From Thermogemmatispora tikiterensis (lineage in GTDB: Bacteria > Chloroflexota > Ktedonobacteria > Ktedonobacterales > Ktedonobacteraceae), in the NCBI RefSeq assembly GCF_003268475.1, contig NZ_MCIF01000002.1, positions 3,149,382 through 3,213,381 of the forward strand: a stretch of 64,000 nucleotides of DNA, given 5' to 3'. Position 1 is the stretch's first letter, and each line of letters starts with the position of its first letter. The notes below the pieces were generated by a model. It was not told the DNA's origin, searched no databases, and was given only the letters and a program-made list of their open reading frames with translations. A program made the position numbers and the translations under genes. Positions 47,491 to 57,378 of the stretch are shown one piece after another.

Positions 47491-49287
47491 CTACGACACG
47501 CGCCCGAAGGTCGGCGAATGCACAATCTCCAGCTCTTTGCCGTCCCCCAGATACATATGCACCCCACAGGGCAGACACGGATCGAAGCTGCGCACCGCCC
47601 GCATGATATCGATGCCCTTAAACTTGTCAGGACCGTTCTCCTCGAAGATCGGCGTATTTTGCACCGCATCTTCGTAGGGGCCTGGCGTCCCGTAGATATC
47701 GCGCACGCTGGCATTCCAGGGCGTCGGCGGATAGGGGTGATAGTTGGCAATCTTGCCGTTCTCAATCACCAGGTGATGCGAGAGCACCCCACGCACCGCC
47801 TCATGGAAGCCGCAGCCGATCGCCTCCTTGGGCACCGTAAAATCGCTCCACGTCTTCGTACGGCCCGCGCGGATCTCCGCCAGCGCCTTCTCCACGCAGT
47901 AGAGCGCCACCGCTGCCGCATACGCCTGGAAGTACGAGCGGGCCCGATCACGCTCCAGGGCATTGCTCCACTTGGGGATCTTCCACTCAAACTCGACCTC
48001 GGGCTTGAGGGCCGTCTTCGGCAAGCGGATCTTGACGCTGTGCCCGGTCGCCTTGATGTAGCCGCCCAGATCGACCAGGCCGGCCAGGGCCGTCACCCAC
48101 AGGCGCGCCAGCGGCCCCCCGCCAGTATCCAGCGCCAGATACTGCCCCGTGCGCTTATCGTACCAGCGCGGCGACATCACCCAGCTATATTTCCCCTTGA
48201 AGTCGCGCTTCTGCGGCTTCGGAATCGTCGTCTGGTTCCAGGGATGGCGCTGATCGACCGGATTGCCCAGCGGATCACGATCCACAAAGGTCCGCTCGTT
48301 CTCCCAGTCCTCGTAGTAAGAACTCCCCAGCAGGATGCGAATGCCCAGATTGATATCGACCAGGCTCGTCGTCACCAGCTCGCCATCGACCACCACGCCC
48401 GGCGTCACGAACATCGCCCGGCCCCACTTATCCATCGTGCGATAATCGTAGTCACAGACATCAGGGTCCTGGAACGACCCCCAGCAGCCGAGCAACACAC
48501 GCCGCTGGCCTACCTTTTCATAGCCGGGCAGGGCCTGATAGAAGAAATCGAAGAGGTCGTCATGCAGCGGCACGACCTTCTTCATAAACTCCACATACTT
48601 CATCAGGCGCACCAGATAATCGGTGAAGAGCTGGACCGTCGCCACCGTGCCCACCCCGCCGGGATAGAGCGTCGACGGATGCACATGGCGCCCCTCCATC
48701 AAGCAAAACTTCTCGCGCGTCAGGCGGCTCATCTGCAGCGCCTCGCGATAGAACTCGCCCGTGAAGGGATTGAGCGCCCGCATAATATCGGCGATCGTGC
48801 GATAGCCGTGGTCCCTGGCATGTGGGGCCTCGGTCTTCTGAGCCAGCTCCCAGACCCCAGGATTGGTCTCCCGCACCATCTGCTCGCAGAAATCGACCCC
48901 GACCAGGTTCTCCTGAAAGATGTTGTGGTCAAACATATACTCCGCCGCCTCGCCCAGGTTGAGAATCCACTCGCCGAGGGCTGGCGGCTTCACCCCGTAG
49001 GCCATATTCTGGGCATAGACCGAGCAGGTGGCGTGATTATCCCCGCAAATCCCACAGATGCGGCTGGTGATAAAATGGGCATCGCGCGGGTCTTTGCCCT
49101 TCAGGAAAATGCTATAGCCGCGGAAGATCGACGACGTGCTGTAGCACTCCACCACCTGCCGCTTCTTAAAATCGATCTTGGTATAGATTCCCAGACTGCC
49201 CACAATGCGCGTAATCGGGTCCCAGGCCATTTCAATGAGCTGGCCAGGTTCAGCCGGGGCAGCCTGACGTCGCACCTCAGTGGTCAT
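47491..49287 (-). CDS. hhyL: [NiFe] hydrogenase large subunit, group 1h type
   Basis: A 598-residue catalytic subunit of H2 oxidation. Nickel ligands: Cys78 and Cys81 in SRICGICGDNHATC, and Cys571 and Cys574 in DPCLPCGVH, whose His577 is the expected cleavage point. The 21 residues after it (starting MYLGDGKELE) should be removed by the protease encoded nearby. The sequence style (RICGICGDNHATCSVYAQNM, NLGEAAEYMFDHNIFQENLV) is that of actinobacterial-type, oxygen-tolerant, high-affinity enzymes. It lies 203 bases downstream of the small subunit gene. A long open frame on the opposite strand is a codon-bias shadow. Confidence 0.97.
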   Translation of the reverse strand: MTTEVRRQAAPAEPGQLIEMAWDPITRIVGSLGIYTKIDFKKRQVVECYSTSSIFRGYSIFLKGKDPRDAHFITSRICGICGDNHATCSVYAQNMAYGVKPPALGEWILNLGEAAEYMFDHNIFQENLVGVDFCEQMVRETNPGVWELAQKTEAPHARDHGYRTIADIMRALNPFTGEFYREALQMSRLTREKFCLMEGRHVHPSTLYPGGVGTVATVQLFTDYLVRLMKYVEFMKKVVPLHDDLFDFFYQALPGYEKVGQRRVLLGCWGSFQDPDVCDYDYRTMDKWGRAMFVTPGVVVDGELVTTSLVDINLGIRILLGSSYYEDWENERTFVDRDPLGNPVDQRHPWNQTTIPKPQKRDFKGKYSWVMSPRWYDKRTGQYLALDTGGGPLARLWVTALAGLVDLGGYIKATGHSVKIRLPKTALKPEVEFEWKIPKWSNALERDRARSYFQAYAAAVALYCVEKALAEIRAGRTKTWSDFTVPKEAIGCGFHEAVRGVLSHHLVIENGKIANYHPYPPTPWNASVRDIYGTPGPYEDAVQNTPIFEENGPDKFKGIDIMRAVRSFDPCLPCGVHMYLGDGKELEIVHSPTFGRVS

Positions 49288-49490
49288 CTTGCTCTCTCCT
49301 TTGCCGAACAGGCACCAGCCAGCAAGAGAGCGGGAACAGCTGCTGATCTTCCGTCACCACCGCCATAAGCAAACGTCCAGACGAGCAAAACAAGACAAAG
49401 GGGCCTGTGCATACCCGCACACAGCAACCTGAGCGGAACAAGGCTCGGGCGCCGTCACCCGTCAGGGGCGGTGGGTAGTCGTTCCCTCCT

Positions 49491-50519
49491 CTACCAGCGC
49501 GGTTGATAGCCGGTCGCCAGCTCGCGGCCCTTACGGCGCCACGAAGGCTCTTTATTGAGTGTTGACTTCGTAATACTGCGCAGCGCCCGAATCGCCCCAC
49601 CGTAGGCGCCGGCAATCCCGGTAGACAGCTTGGCCCCAGGCGGCTCATCCATGAAGGGCATAAACTTATCGGGGAAGCCGGGCATCGTACAACCGATACA
49701 GATCCCGCCCACATTGGGGCAGCCACCAATGCCGGCCATCCATCCCCGCTTCGGCACATTGCACTGTACCACCGGGCCCCAGCAGCCGAGTTTCACCAGG
49801 CACTGGGGAGCGCCATACTCCGTGGCGAAATCGCCTTGTTCGTAGTAGCTACCGCGATCGCAGCCCTCATGCACGGTTCTGCCGAAGAGCCAGGTAGGGC
49901 GCCCGAGGTCGTCGAGGGGGATCATTGGGGCCAGACCCGCCGCCTGGTAGAGCAAGTAGAGGAGCGTCTCCATGAAATTGTCCGGCTGCACAGGGCAGCC
50001 AGGGACATTGACAATGGGGATGCCAGCCCATGACTTCCAGCCGTGGCCCAGATAGTCGGCCAGGCCCATCGCCCCGGTGGGGTTGCCCTGCATGGCATGG
50101 ATGCCGCCGTAGGTGGCGCAGGTTCCGATGGCCACCACCGCCCAGGCTTTCGGCGCCAGGCGATCGATCCACTCACAGGTCGTGATCGGCTGTCCAGTCG
50201 CCGGATCGGTTCCCAGCGCCGCCCAATAGCCTTCACGCTTAATGCGCTCGTTGGGGATCGAGCCTTCCACCACCAGCACAAAGGGATCAAGCTCGCCGCG
50301 TTCGGCCTGGTACCACCAGGTCATAAAGCTGTCGCCGCCCAGCTCATAGGCGAGGACAGGATTGTGCAAATAGACGCGGGGAAGTCCCGGAATCGCTCCC
50401 AGGATCACATCTTCCAGGCTTGGCTGACTGGCCGCCGTAATCGAGACCGAGTCGCCATCACAGCCCAGGCCCGCGGTGATCCAGACGATGTGGACCGCCT
50501 CCACGCGCGTCCTGGTCAT
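49491..50519 (-). CDS. hhyS: [NiFe] hydrogenase small subunit, group 1h type
   Basis: A 342-residue Fe-S subunit. ATG 50519 (MTRTRVEAVHIVWITAGLGC) follows AAGGAGG. There is no twin-arginine signal, so the enzyme is cytoplasmic or faces the cytoplasm. The first proximal-cluster motif reads Cys20-x-x-Asp23 instead of CxxC; an Asp ligand is known for this subgroup. Further Cys sites are GTCATYGG, NVPGCPVQPDN, HEGCDRGSYYEQ, LGCWGP, GGCPNVGGICIGC. First gene of the locus. Confidence 0.97.
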   Translation of the reverse strand: MTRTRVEAVHIVWITAGLGCDGDSVSITAASQPSLEDVILGAIPGLPRVYLHNPVLAYELGGDSFMTWWYQAERGELDPFVLVVEGSIPNERIKREGYWAALGTDPATGQPITTCEWIDRLAPKAWAVVAIGTCATYGGIHAMQGNPTGAMGLADYLGHGWKSWAGIPIVNVPGCPVQPDNFMETLLYLLYQAAGLAPMIPLDDLGRPTWLFGRTVHEGCDRGSYYEQGDFATEYGAPQCLVKLGCWGPVVQCNVPKRGWMAGIGGCPNVGGICIGCTMPGFPDKFMPFMDEPPGAKLSTGIAGAYGGAIRALRSITKSTLNKEPSWRRKGRELATGYQPRW

Positions 50520-51496
50520 AGCGGTGCCTCCTTCAACAAGAGCGCGCCAGTGCTTGCCCTCAGCCAGGCCAGTCACTCACTGCCTGATGAACTAACTGGC
50601 ACGCAGACAAACAACATAGACACACGCACACGATGCCTTCGCTGCCGCTAGATGCAGCGCATCCCGGGCTTCCTTGCTCAACCTAACAAACTACCCCTTT
50701 GAGTTACTCCTCTCCTCTCCTCCAGCACCTCTATATTGAGAATAGCGAGCCACCCCAAATCGCGAGCCTCCCCGCCTGGATACCAGAGCAAGCGCACGGC
50801 ACCACCAGGGAGAGAGAGGGAGAAAACTTGACGTACCATTCCTGGCAGGCACGGCAGACAAAATATCCGCGCAGCCCACCCTCACGAGCATCGACCTGGC
50901 CTGAGCCTGGACCTGGCCAGCGCCTGCCGCCCTGCCCCATCTGAGCACAAGATACAGCCCCTCTTTTCGCATCACGCCGCATCACACTGCTCCGCGCCCC
51001 CATCAGACAGCCAACAGCACAGAGGAAGAAACCTCAACCCAGTCGGTCCTGGGCCGACGGCGCACTCTCTTCCTGCCTTCTCAGCAGACTGCCAGACAGG
51101 CAGAGCAAAGCGCAGCGCCAGTCAGCAGGGCAACAAGACAAGCAGCACGGCCTGGTAGGAGAAAGCTCAGCCCGAACTCATTTGGGCCAGCTTACAGATA
51201 ACATGAAGGGCGCACACTACAGCGACGAAGTAGTTAAAGCACCAACAAAGGAGCGGATAAGGGGTTCCGATGTAAACAGCACAGCCGGAAAGCCCTCAGC
51301 CGGTCCGTCGTCCCACCTCATGAGCACAAGACGCGCTAACAACACGACATCCAGGGACCAGCTCTTCCCTGAGAGCACTGAATGCTTCCTTGTTCTAATA
51401 AGGCTCGCGATAGAAACTTCCGCTCAGGGATGGACTTTGGCTTCTTCAGAAGAATTGTTGAGGTTCACGTCTGGTAAGCAACCCGAGACACAATCA

Positions 51497-51526
51497 ACTA
51501 TAGCATAGACAAATCAAGAGAGTCAA
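51497..51526 (-). promoter_or_regulatory. Strong minus-strand promoter facing the hydrogenase genes
   Basis: On the minus strand TTGACT (51526-51521), 18 bases, TATAGT (51502-51497). Ten of twelve consensus positions match. The nearest annotated gene downstream is the hydrogenase small subunit, about 970 bases away. Confidence 0.6.
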
Positions 51527-51637
51527 GTCTGAATCCCTGCAAAGCAGACATTGGAGCTGCAACGCAGCTGCATCTGTCTCACATTGTTATACGCTGTTTC
51601 ACGCCGGGCAACATCTAAGATTTTCCTACCGGGGGAC

Positions 51638-51667
51638 TTGACAAACGAACGGTGATAGCCTTAGTAT
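51638..51667 (+). promoter_or_regulatory. Promoter of the FG-GAP-like gene
   Basis: A perfect TTGACA (51638-51643) followed after 18 bases by TAGTAT (51662-51667). Leader of about 48 bases to the ATG at 51722. Confidence 0.55.
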
Positions 51668-51721
51668 ATAGAACATGCATTCTAGGCCCATATGGGCCGG
51701 CGAAAAAGGGGAAAATACTCC

Positions 51722-52480
51722 ATGACGATACAGCTTCGTCAGCCGCCCGGGGTGACCAGAAGGAGGCAGGCCATCACCGGGGAGGAGGAGGATGATGCCA
51801 TCTACCTTACGCCGCGGCTGCCGAGCAGCACACGCCGCTATCAGCCCCTGCCACCCGCCAACGCGGATGTGGCTGGTCCGCTGAGTGGCATTACTGGTCC
51901 GCAGCCGGCGGTTTTCATCCAGCGGAGGCGGGCCAGTAGCCAGATGAGGCCGGAATATGGCACGACCTCCACCAAGGCCGTGGTGCCCGAGGGTCTGCGC
52001 ACAGTAGCCCCAACGCGCATCAAGGCCCGGCGCACGGGCCGCTCCTGGGTCCTGCGCAGTTTTCTTCTGGGCCTCCTGTTCATCGCCCTGCTCGGCCTGG
52101 GCCTGGCTTATCTCGGCTCCTGGTGGCAGCTCCACCAGGAAGATGTCCAGTTTGGGCGCCCACGCACCTGGCAGATGGACGCCGTAGTTGGGCACAACGA
52201 TAGCCCAAGCCATCCCACCCACTTTGTCTTTATCAATCTCAATCGACATGTTGAGATCATTGAATTTCCTGGTGGAGATGGCAACAACGCGCGCGTCTAC
52301 AATGGTCCGGTGCTCTTCGGCCCCAATCAGGACCTGGTCCCGATTACCGCCGAGGTCCGCGATGTGAACGGAGACGGTCGGCCAGACCTGATCGTCCATA
52401 TCGGCGAGCAGCGCCTTGTATTGCTAAACGATGGCAATACCTTCCGCCCGACTACCGCCGCCGATCACATCTCCTTCTGA
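51722..52480 (+). CDS. Membrane-anchored FG-GAP/VCBS-like protein
   Basis: A 252-residue protein. A disordered, basic and Pro-rich cytoplasmic N-terminus (about 1-105) precedes one membrane helix (about 113-133, FLLGLLFIALLGLGLAYLGS). The outer C-terminal domain has a calcium-type loop DVNGDGRPDLIVH, as in FG-GAP/VCBS repeats, but only one or two blades. The ATG at 51722 (MTIQLRQPPG) is preferred; the longer frame starts ten codons earlier without a ribosome site. It probably reads out something outside the cell or holds a surface complex; unknown. Confidence 0.7.
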   Translation: MTIQLRQPPGVTRRRQAITGEEEDDAIYLTPRLPSSTRRYQPLPPANADVAGPLSGITGPQPAVFIQRRRASSQMRPEYGTTSTKAVVPEGLRTVAPTRIKARRTGRSWVLRSFLLGLLFIALLGLGLAYLGSWWQLHQEDVQFGRPRTWQMDAVVGHNDSPSHPTHFVFINLNRHVEIIEFPGGDGNNARVYNGPVLFGPNQDLVPITAEVRDVNGDGRPDLIVHIGEQRLVLLNDGNTFRPTTAADHISF

Positions 52481-52612
52481 GCCGGGCGTCGGCCACAAGC
52501 TGTGACGCCTGTGGCTTTCCGATTTCCAAGCCTTCAGTGGAGGACAGAAGCGGGATTCCGCACGCGTCTACTCCGCAGGGAGTCGCTGGCACGAACCTCG
52601 CTCCTGTCCTCT

Positions 52613-53554
52613 TTACTCCGCCGACTGAGACGCTCCTACCCCTTCGCTCGCCTGCTCACGCCCCGGCCGTGGAGCAGCCTGGCCGCTGTCTAGAGCACGC
52701 AGACTCTTCACATACTGTAGATGCGCTCGATCATGTTCCCAGTCCTCGCGGTCCTGTTCATCGCGCTTGATGGGTGTTTCCAGCACCACCGTCAACCCGG
52801 ACAGGCGGGCATCGTTGAGCAGAGCCTGCAGTCCCTCCACAGGAATCTGCCCCTCGCCTACTCGCGCATGGACATCGCGATGACTACCCAAAGGCTGCCG
52901 ACTGTCGTTGAAATGCAGCACCTTGAGCCGTGAGAGACCGACTAGCTCGCTGAAGCGCTGCAGGACCGCCTCCACACCGGCGGGTGAGCCGATATCGTAG
53001 CCAGCGCCCCACAGATGGGCCGTATCCAGACAGATTCCCAGCCGCTCCTGCTCCTCTGGTAGGAGCGCCAGCACGGTGGCCAGCTCCTCGAAGCGCTGCC
53101 CCAGTGTATGGCCAGCTCCGACGTCGTTTTCGAGCAGGAGGCGCACATCAGAGGGGGCCTCAGCCAGGACCAGGCCCAAGGCTTCCTTCAGGCGGGCAAT
53201 GCCCAGCTCGATGCCAGCCCCCCGGTGGCTGCCAATGTGCACTACGACATCGGAGGCTCCGAGCAGAGCCGCCCGCTGCAGCGTCCAGGAGAGGAGCCTG
53301 ATCGAGGGCTGCCAGACCTCCTCACGCGGCGAGGCCAGGTTGATCAGATAGGGGGCATGGATAACGAGCGGCGCCAGACCTCGCGCTCGCGCGGCCTGCG
53401 CAAACTCCAGCGCTGCCTCTTCGCCGCCAGTCGGCGGCTTCCAGCCTGTGGGGTTGCTGGCAAAGAGCTGAATGGTCTCACAGCCCAGGGAAGAGGCAAT
53501 CTCCAGCGCCCGCAGCGGTCTGCCGTTGAGCGGCATATGTCGCCCTATTCTCAT
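52613..53554 (-). CDS. nfo: Deoxyribonuclease IV (AP endonuclease)
   Basis: A 313-residue TIM-barrel enzyme that cuts 5' of abasic sites in base-excision repair. Start at ATG 53554 (MRIGRHMPLNG), as in the family. Zinc-ligand segments: VIHAPYLINLASP, VVHIGSHRGAG, LLLENDVGAGHTLG, GICLDTAHLWGAGYD, VLHFNDSRQPLGSHRDVHAR, VGEGQIPVEG and the late VVLETP. Ten to fifteen residues longer than typical, mostly at the C-terminus, which is disordered. Confidence 0.95.
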   Translation of the reverse strand: MRIGRHMPLNGRPLRALEIASSLGCETIQLFASNPTGWKPPTGGEEAALEFAQAARARGLAPLVIHAPYLINLASPREEVWQPSIRLLSWTLQRAALLGASDVVVHIGSHRGAGIELGIARLKEALGLVLAEAPSDVRLLLENDVGAGHTLGQRFEELATVLALLPEEQERLGICLDTAHLWGAGYDIGSPAGVEAVLQRFSELVGLSRLKVLHFNDSRQPLGSHRDVHARVGEGQIPVEGLQALLNDARLSGLTVVLETPIKRDEQDREDWEHDRAHLQYVKSLRALDSGQAAPRPGREQASEGVGASQSAE

Positions 53555-53670
53555 TGTGCTCTCTACTCCACGTCCGCATGCATGCTTGCACGGCCTGAGC
53601 CGGTCTGGCACCTGGCTCCGCCCGCTCGTCAGCAGGGCCAGGCGGTCAATCTCCCAGGCCAGGAGGAAGC

Positions 53671-54393
53671 TCAGGGAGCCGCTTCCTGCGCAGGATGGCC
53701 CTCTGCCGCCCCGGATGTCTGCCCACCCTGGCCAGCCAGTGAGGCGGCGCCTTCGCTCAAGGGCAACCGTTCTTGCAGAGCCTGAACGGCGCGTTGGACA
53801 TCAGGTAACCCATCGATATGAGGCAACTCCTCCAGGCTCGTCAGCCCAAACTGCTGCAGGAATTCCGGCGTCGTCGCAAAAAGAGCTGGATGGCCCACCG
53901 TCGGGGCCCGACCCACTTCAGCAACCAGCCCATGTTGGATCAGACTGGCCAAAGCCCGATCGCTATTCACGCCGCGAATGGCCTCGATCTGCGCGCGCGT
54001 AATCGGCTGGCGATAGCAGATCACTGCCAGTGTCTCCAGAGCCGCCGGCGTCAGTTTAGCAGTTAAGGGCAGGCCCAGCAGTGCCGCCACATAGCGCGCA
54101 TTCTCAGGTGCCGTTACCAGCTGCACCTGAGTGCCCAGACGCTGCAAGCGCAGCCCACGTCGTTGCTCTTCCAAAATATGGGCCAGCGCCCGCAGGCCTG
54201 CCTGCAGCTCTTCCTCGCTGACAGCCAAGACCTTGCGCAGCTCGTTCTGCTCCAGCGGTCGCCCCGCCACAAAGAGCAGGCTCTCGATCGCCGAGGCGAC
54301 GCGCGCCTCATCTCCCTGCAAGGCCTGTGGCAGTGCCGCCACTTCTGTCGTGCCGTTCGGCGCCTCCGCGCTCACCTCGTCCTGCCTCCGCAT
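53671..54393 (-). CDS. scpB: Segregation and condensation protein B
   Basis: A 240-residue kleisin-associated subunit of the SMC-ScpA complex. Two winged helices: VASAIESLLFVAGRPLEQNE, RKVLAVSEEELQAGLRALAH, and YRQPITRAQIEAIRGVNSDR, VGRAPTVGHPALFATTPEFL. The longer frame upstream runs through a TATAAT (54488-54493) that is probably its own promoter, so I begin at ATG 54393, though no ribosome site is clear there. Two direct copies of TTGACTGAC (54418-54435) lie in the leader. ScpA is not in the window. Divergent from clpB. Confidence 0.9.
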   Translation of the reverse strand: MRRQDEVSAEAPNGTTEVAALPQALQGDEARVASAIESLLFVAGRPLEQNELRKVLAVSEEELQAGLRALAHILEEQRRGLRLQRLGTQVQLVTAPENARYVAALLGLPLTAKLTPAALETLAVICYRQPITRAQIEAIRGVNSDRALASLIQHGLVAEVGRAPTVGHPALFATTPEFLQQFGLTSLEELPHIDGLPDVQRAVQALQERLPLSEGAASLAGQGGQTSGAAEGHPAQEAAP

Positions 54394-54417
54394 AGTGGGT
54401 GAGTGATTGCTGACTAG

Positions 54418-54435
54418 TTGACTGACTTGACTGAC
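54418..54435. repeat. Direct repeat TTGACTGAC x2
   Basis: Two perfect nine-base copies head to tail in the scpB leader, between its promoter and start codon. Possibly a regulator site; may be chance. Confidence 0.5.
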
Positions 54436-54571
54436 CTGAGCGCCGCGCTCGCCTCCCTCCCGCTGAGAGGAGAGAGACGGCGCGGCCATTATACCATAGC
54501 CCTTCCGCCCAGCATAGCCGGCAATTTTGGTCCTCCCGCCCAAACTTTGATAATAATTCACTCAAATCTTC

Positions 54572-54600
54572 TTGCAATGAGTCACTCAATGTGGTATAGT
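54572..54600 (+). promoter_or_regulatory. Promoter of clpB with overlapping palindrome
   Basis: TTGCAA (54572-54577), 17 bases, TATAGT (54595-54600). The spacer contains TGAGT-C-ACTCA (54579-54589), a palindrome whose halves recall the HspR (HAIR) half-sites but at the wrong spacing; a further ACTCA lies upstream of the -35. Leader about 42 bases. Confidence 0.6.
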
Positions 54601-54648
54601 AACAGACAAGGTAAGACGTTTGCAACCAGGGGGGAGACTACAAGAGCC

Positions 54649-57249
54649 ATGAAGTTAGAGCGCTTAACTGAGAAGGCCCGCGAGGCCATTACGGATGCCT
54701 CAGAATTAGCGCGGAGCTACAACCATAGCCAGATCGAGCCAGAGCATCTGCTCTATGCCCTGCTAGAGCAGCAAGGGGGCATTACGAGCGAGGTCATTCA
54801 GAAGGCCGGGGGTGACCTGGCAGCAGCGCGGCGGGTAGTGCGCAACGAGCTGGAGCGTATGCCGCGCGTCTATGGTGGCAGCGAGCCAGGTCTTTCGCCG
54901 CAGCTGCGGCGGGTCCTGGAAGAGGCCTGGCGCCAGATGAGCAGTTTCAAGGATGAGTATCTGAGTGTCGAGCATTTGCTGCTGGCGCTGTTTGAGGTTG
55001 GTGGTGAGGCCATTCAGCGCGCCTTCCGCGCCGCTGGGGTGACGCGCGATACGACGCTGCGTGCGTTGAGCGCGATTCGTGGTGCGCAGCGTGTAACGGA
55101 TGAGAATCCCGAAGGGAAGTATCAGGCCCTGGAGAAATACGGGCGCAATCTGACGGCCCTGGCAGCTCAGGGCAAGCTTGATCCGGTGATCGGGCGCGAT
55201 GAGGAGATCCGCCGCGTGATCCAGGTGCTCAGCCGACGCACAAAGAATAATCCGGTGCTGATCGGCGATCCTGGCGTAGGTAAGACGGCCATTGTCGAGG
55301 GCCTGGCCCAGCGCATTGTGCGCGGAGATGTGCCCAAGACGCTCAAAGATAAACAGATTATCGCTCTCGATTTGGGTGCGCTGATCGCAGGCGCCAAGTA
55401 CCGCGGCGAGTTCGAGGAGCGCCTGAAGGCGGTCCTGCGCGAGATCCAGAATTCTGAGGGACGCATCATTCTCTTTATCGATGAGCTGCATACGCTGGTT
55501 GGGGCTGGCGCCGCTGAGGGGGCGATGGACGCCTCGAATATGCTCAAGCCTCTGCTGGCCCGCGGTGAGCTGCACTGCATCGGCGCAACGACGCTCGACG
55601 AGTATCGTAAATATATCGAGAAAGACGCGGCCCTTGAGCGCCGCTTCCAGCCAATCATGGTCGAGGAGCCGTCGGTCGAGGATACGATCAGTATCCTGCG
55701 CGGCTTGAAGCAGCGCTATGAGGTCCATCACGGCGTCCGCATCCAGGATAGCGCTCTGGTGGCGGCGGCGGTGCTGTCGAAGCGCTATATCAGCGACCGC
55801 TTCTTGCCGGATAAGGCCATCGATCTGATCGATGAGGCGGCCAGCCGGCGCCGCGTGGAGCTAGATAGCACGCCAAGCGAGATCGACGCGCTGGAGCGTC
55901 GCATCCGTCAGCTCCAGGTGGAGCATGAGGCCCTGAAAAAGGAGACCGACCCGGCCAGCCGTGAGCGGCGCGAGCGCGTGGAGCAGGAGATTGCCAATCT
56001 GAATGAGCAGCTGCATAGTCTGCGCCTCTCGCTGGAGCGCGAGCGGGAGCCGGTGGAGACGCTGCGCCGTCTGAAGACGGAGCTAGAAGAGGCTCAGGTG
56101 GCTCTGGAGCGGGCCGAGCGCGAGTATAACCTGGAGGAGCAGGCCCGCCTGCGCTACGGTATCATTCCAGAGCTGGAGCGCCGCATCCGCGAGATGGAAG
56201 GGAAGCTGAGCGAAATTCAGGGAGCGCGGATGCTGAAGGAGGAGGTCGACGCCGAAGATATCGCTGAGATTGTCTCGAAGTGGACACATATCCCGGTTGC
56301 CCGATTGATGGAGGGCGAGGTCCAGAAGCTGCTGAAGATGGAGGAGCGCCTGCGGGAGCGCGTGGTTGGCCAGGACCATGCGCTGCGGGCGGTCTCGGAT
56401 GCCATTCGCCGGGCGCGTGCCGGTCTGCAGGACCCCAACCGTCCGCTGGCCAGCTTCCTCTTCCTGGGTCCGACTGGCGTCGGCAAGACGGAGCTGGCCC
56501 GGGCCCTGGCGGAGTTCCTCTTTGATAATGAGCAGGCGCTGGTGCGCATCGACATGTCGGAGTACATGGAGAAGCATAGCGTCTCGCGTCTGATCGGTGC
56601 TCCGCCGGGCTATGTCGGCTATGAGGAGGGCGGCCAGTTGACGGAGGCCGTGCGCCGCCATCCTTACAGTGTGGTGCTCTTCGATGAGATCGAGAAGGCC
56701 GCGCCCGATGTCTTCAATGTCTTGCTGCAGCTGCTCGACGATGGTCGCCTGACCGACGGCCAGGGCCGCACCGTGGACTTCAAGAACACGGTCATCATTA
56801 TGACGAGCAACGTGGGCACCACCTGGCTGCCCGAGCTCGAGGGCCTCGATGAGGAGGAGGCCCAGCGGCAGGTCCGCCAGCGCCTGCGCGAGGAGGGCTT
56901 CCGCCCGGAGTTCATCAACCGGATCGACGAGATTGTGATCTTCCATCCGCTGACGCCTGAGCGGATTAAGGAGATCGTGGATATTCAGATCAATCGCCTG
57001 CGCCCGCGCCTGGCCGAGCGCCATATCAGCTTGCAGCTGAGCGAGGCCGCCCGTGAGCTGCTGGCAAGCGAGGGATACGATCCTCATTTCGGTGCCCGCC
57101 CGCTCAAGCGGGTGATCCAGCGCGAGGTCGAGAATCGCCTGGCCCGTGCGCTGCTGGATGGGACGATTCGCGAGGGCGATACGGTACGGATCGACGCCCG
57201 CGATGGCCAGATTGTGATCGAGCCAGTGCGGGCGGCGGCCCAGGTCTGA
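54649..57249 (+). CDS. clpB: ATP-dependent disaggregase ClpB
   Basis: An 866-residue AAA+ chaperone that, with DnaK, dissolves protein aggregates. N-domain (to about 145), first AAA module with GDPGVGKTA and [13 protein letters not shown], the long middle coiled coil (about 400-525, [20 protein letters not shown]) that separates ClpB from ClpC, and second module GPTGVGKTE with [20 protein letters not shown]. There is no ClpP-binding IGL/F loop that I can place. I start at ATG 54649, since the promoter ends at 54600. Confidence 0.96.
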   Translation: MKLERLTEKAREAITDASELARSYNHSQIEPEHLLYALLEQQGGITSEVIQKAGGDLAAARRVVRNELERMPRVYGGSEPGLSPQLRRVLEEAWRQMSSFKDEYLSVEHLLLALFEVGGEAIQRAFRAAGVTRDTTLRALSAIRGAQRVTDENPEGKYQALEKYGRNLTALAAQGKLDPVIGRDEEIRRVIQVLSRRTKNNPVLIGDPGVGKTAIVEGLAQRIVRGDVPKTLKDKQIIALDLGALIAGAKYRGEFEERLKAVLREIQNSEGRIILFIDELHTLVGAGAAEGAMDASNMLKPLLARGELHCIGATTLDEYRKYIEKDAALERRFQPIMVEEPSVEDTISILRGLKQRYEVHHGVRIQDSALVAAAVLSKRYISDRFLPDKAIDLIDEAASRRRVELDSTPSEIDALERRIRQLQVEHEALKKETDPASRERRERVEQEIANLNEQLHSLRLSLEREREPVETLRRLKTELEEAQVALERAEREYNLEEQARLRYGIIPELERRIREMEGKLSEIQGARMLKEEVDAEDIAEIVSKWTHIPVARLMEGEVQKLLKMEERLRERVVGQDHALRAVSDAIRRARAGLQDPNRPLASFLFLGPTGVGKTELARALAEFLFDNEQALVRIDMSEYMEKHSVSRLIGAPPGYVGYEEGGQLTEAVRRHPYSVVLFDEIEKAAPDVFNVLLQLLDDGRLTDGQGRTVDFKNTVIIMTSNVGTTWLPELEGLDEEEAQRQVRQRLREEGFRPEFINRIDEIVIFHPLTPERIKEIVDIQINRLRPRLAERHISLQLSEAARELLASEGYDPHFGARPLKRVIQREVENRLARALLDGTIREGDTVRIDARDGQIVIEPVRAAAQV

Positions 57250-57303
57250 GGCCACCCAGACCGCAAGCAGGGCCTGTCTGTCTGCCTGCACTGCTTGCTT
57301 GAG

Positions 57304-57349
57304 GCCAGCCGGATCGACGTGCCAGTACCAGCCTCAGAGGCCGGCTGGC
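57304..57349 (+). terminator. Candidate terminator after clpB
   Basis: GCCAGCCGG (57304-57312) and CCGGCTGGC (57341-57349) form a nine-base stem, extendable to eleven with a G-U pair, around a 28-base loop. TTCCCTTATTT follows. The large loop makes it doubtful. Confidence 0.4.
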
Positions 57350-57378
57350 TTCCCTTATTTGCAGGAGAGTGCTGACCG

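Larger units (their letters stand above)
50520..51721. other. 1.2-kb apparently non-coding region upstream of the hydrogenase
   Basis: No convincing gene on either strand: frames are short, lack ribosome sites and have unbiased third positions. Its right end carries two back-to-back promoters (listed separately). The minus-strand one would make a leader of nearly 970 bases before the hydrogenase small subunit, or a separate RNA. Nested inverted repeats occur just inside that transcript: CCCTGAG/CTCAGGG (51367-51373 with 51423-51429) enclosing TTCTA/TAGAA (51393-51397 with 51411-51415). Confidence 0.6.

Noticed and set aside
47371-49368. 665-codon open frame antisense to the hydrogenase large subunit
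   Set aside because: It mirrors the strong codon bias of the real gene; composition is His/Arg/Ala-rich, no ribosome site or homology, while the minus frame has full hydrogenase motifs.
51182-51508. 108-codon plus frame in the hydrogenase upstream region
   Set aside because: Poor codon bias, no ribosome site, runs across the minus-strand promoter; composition looks random.
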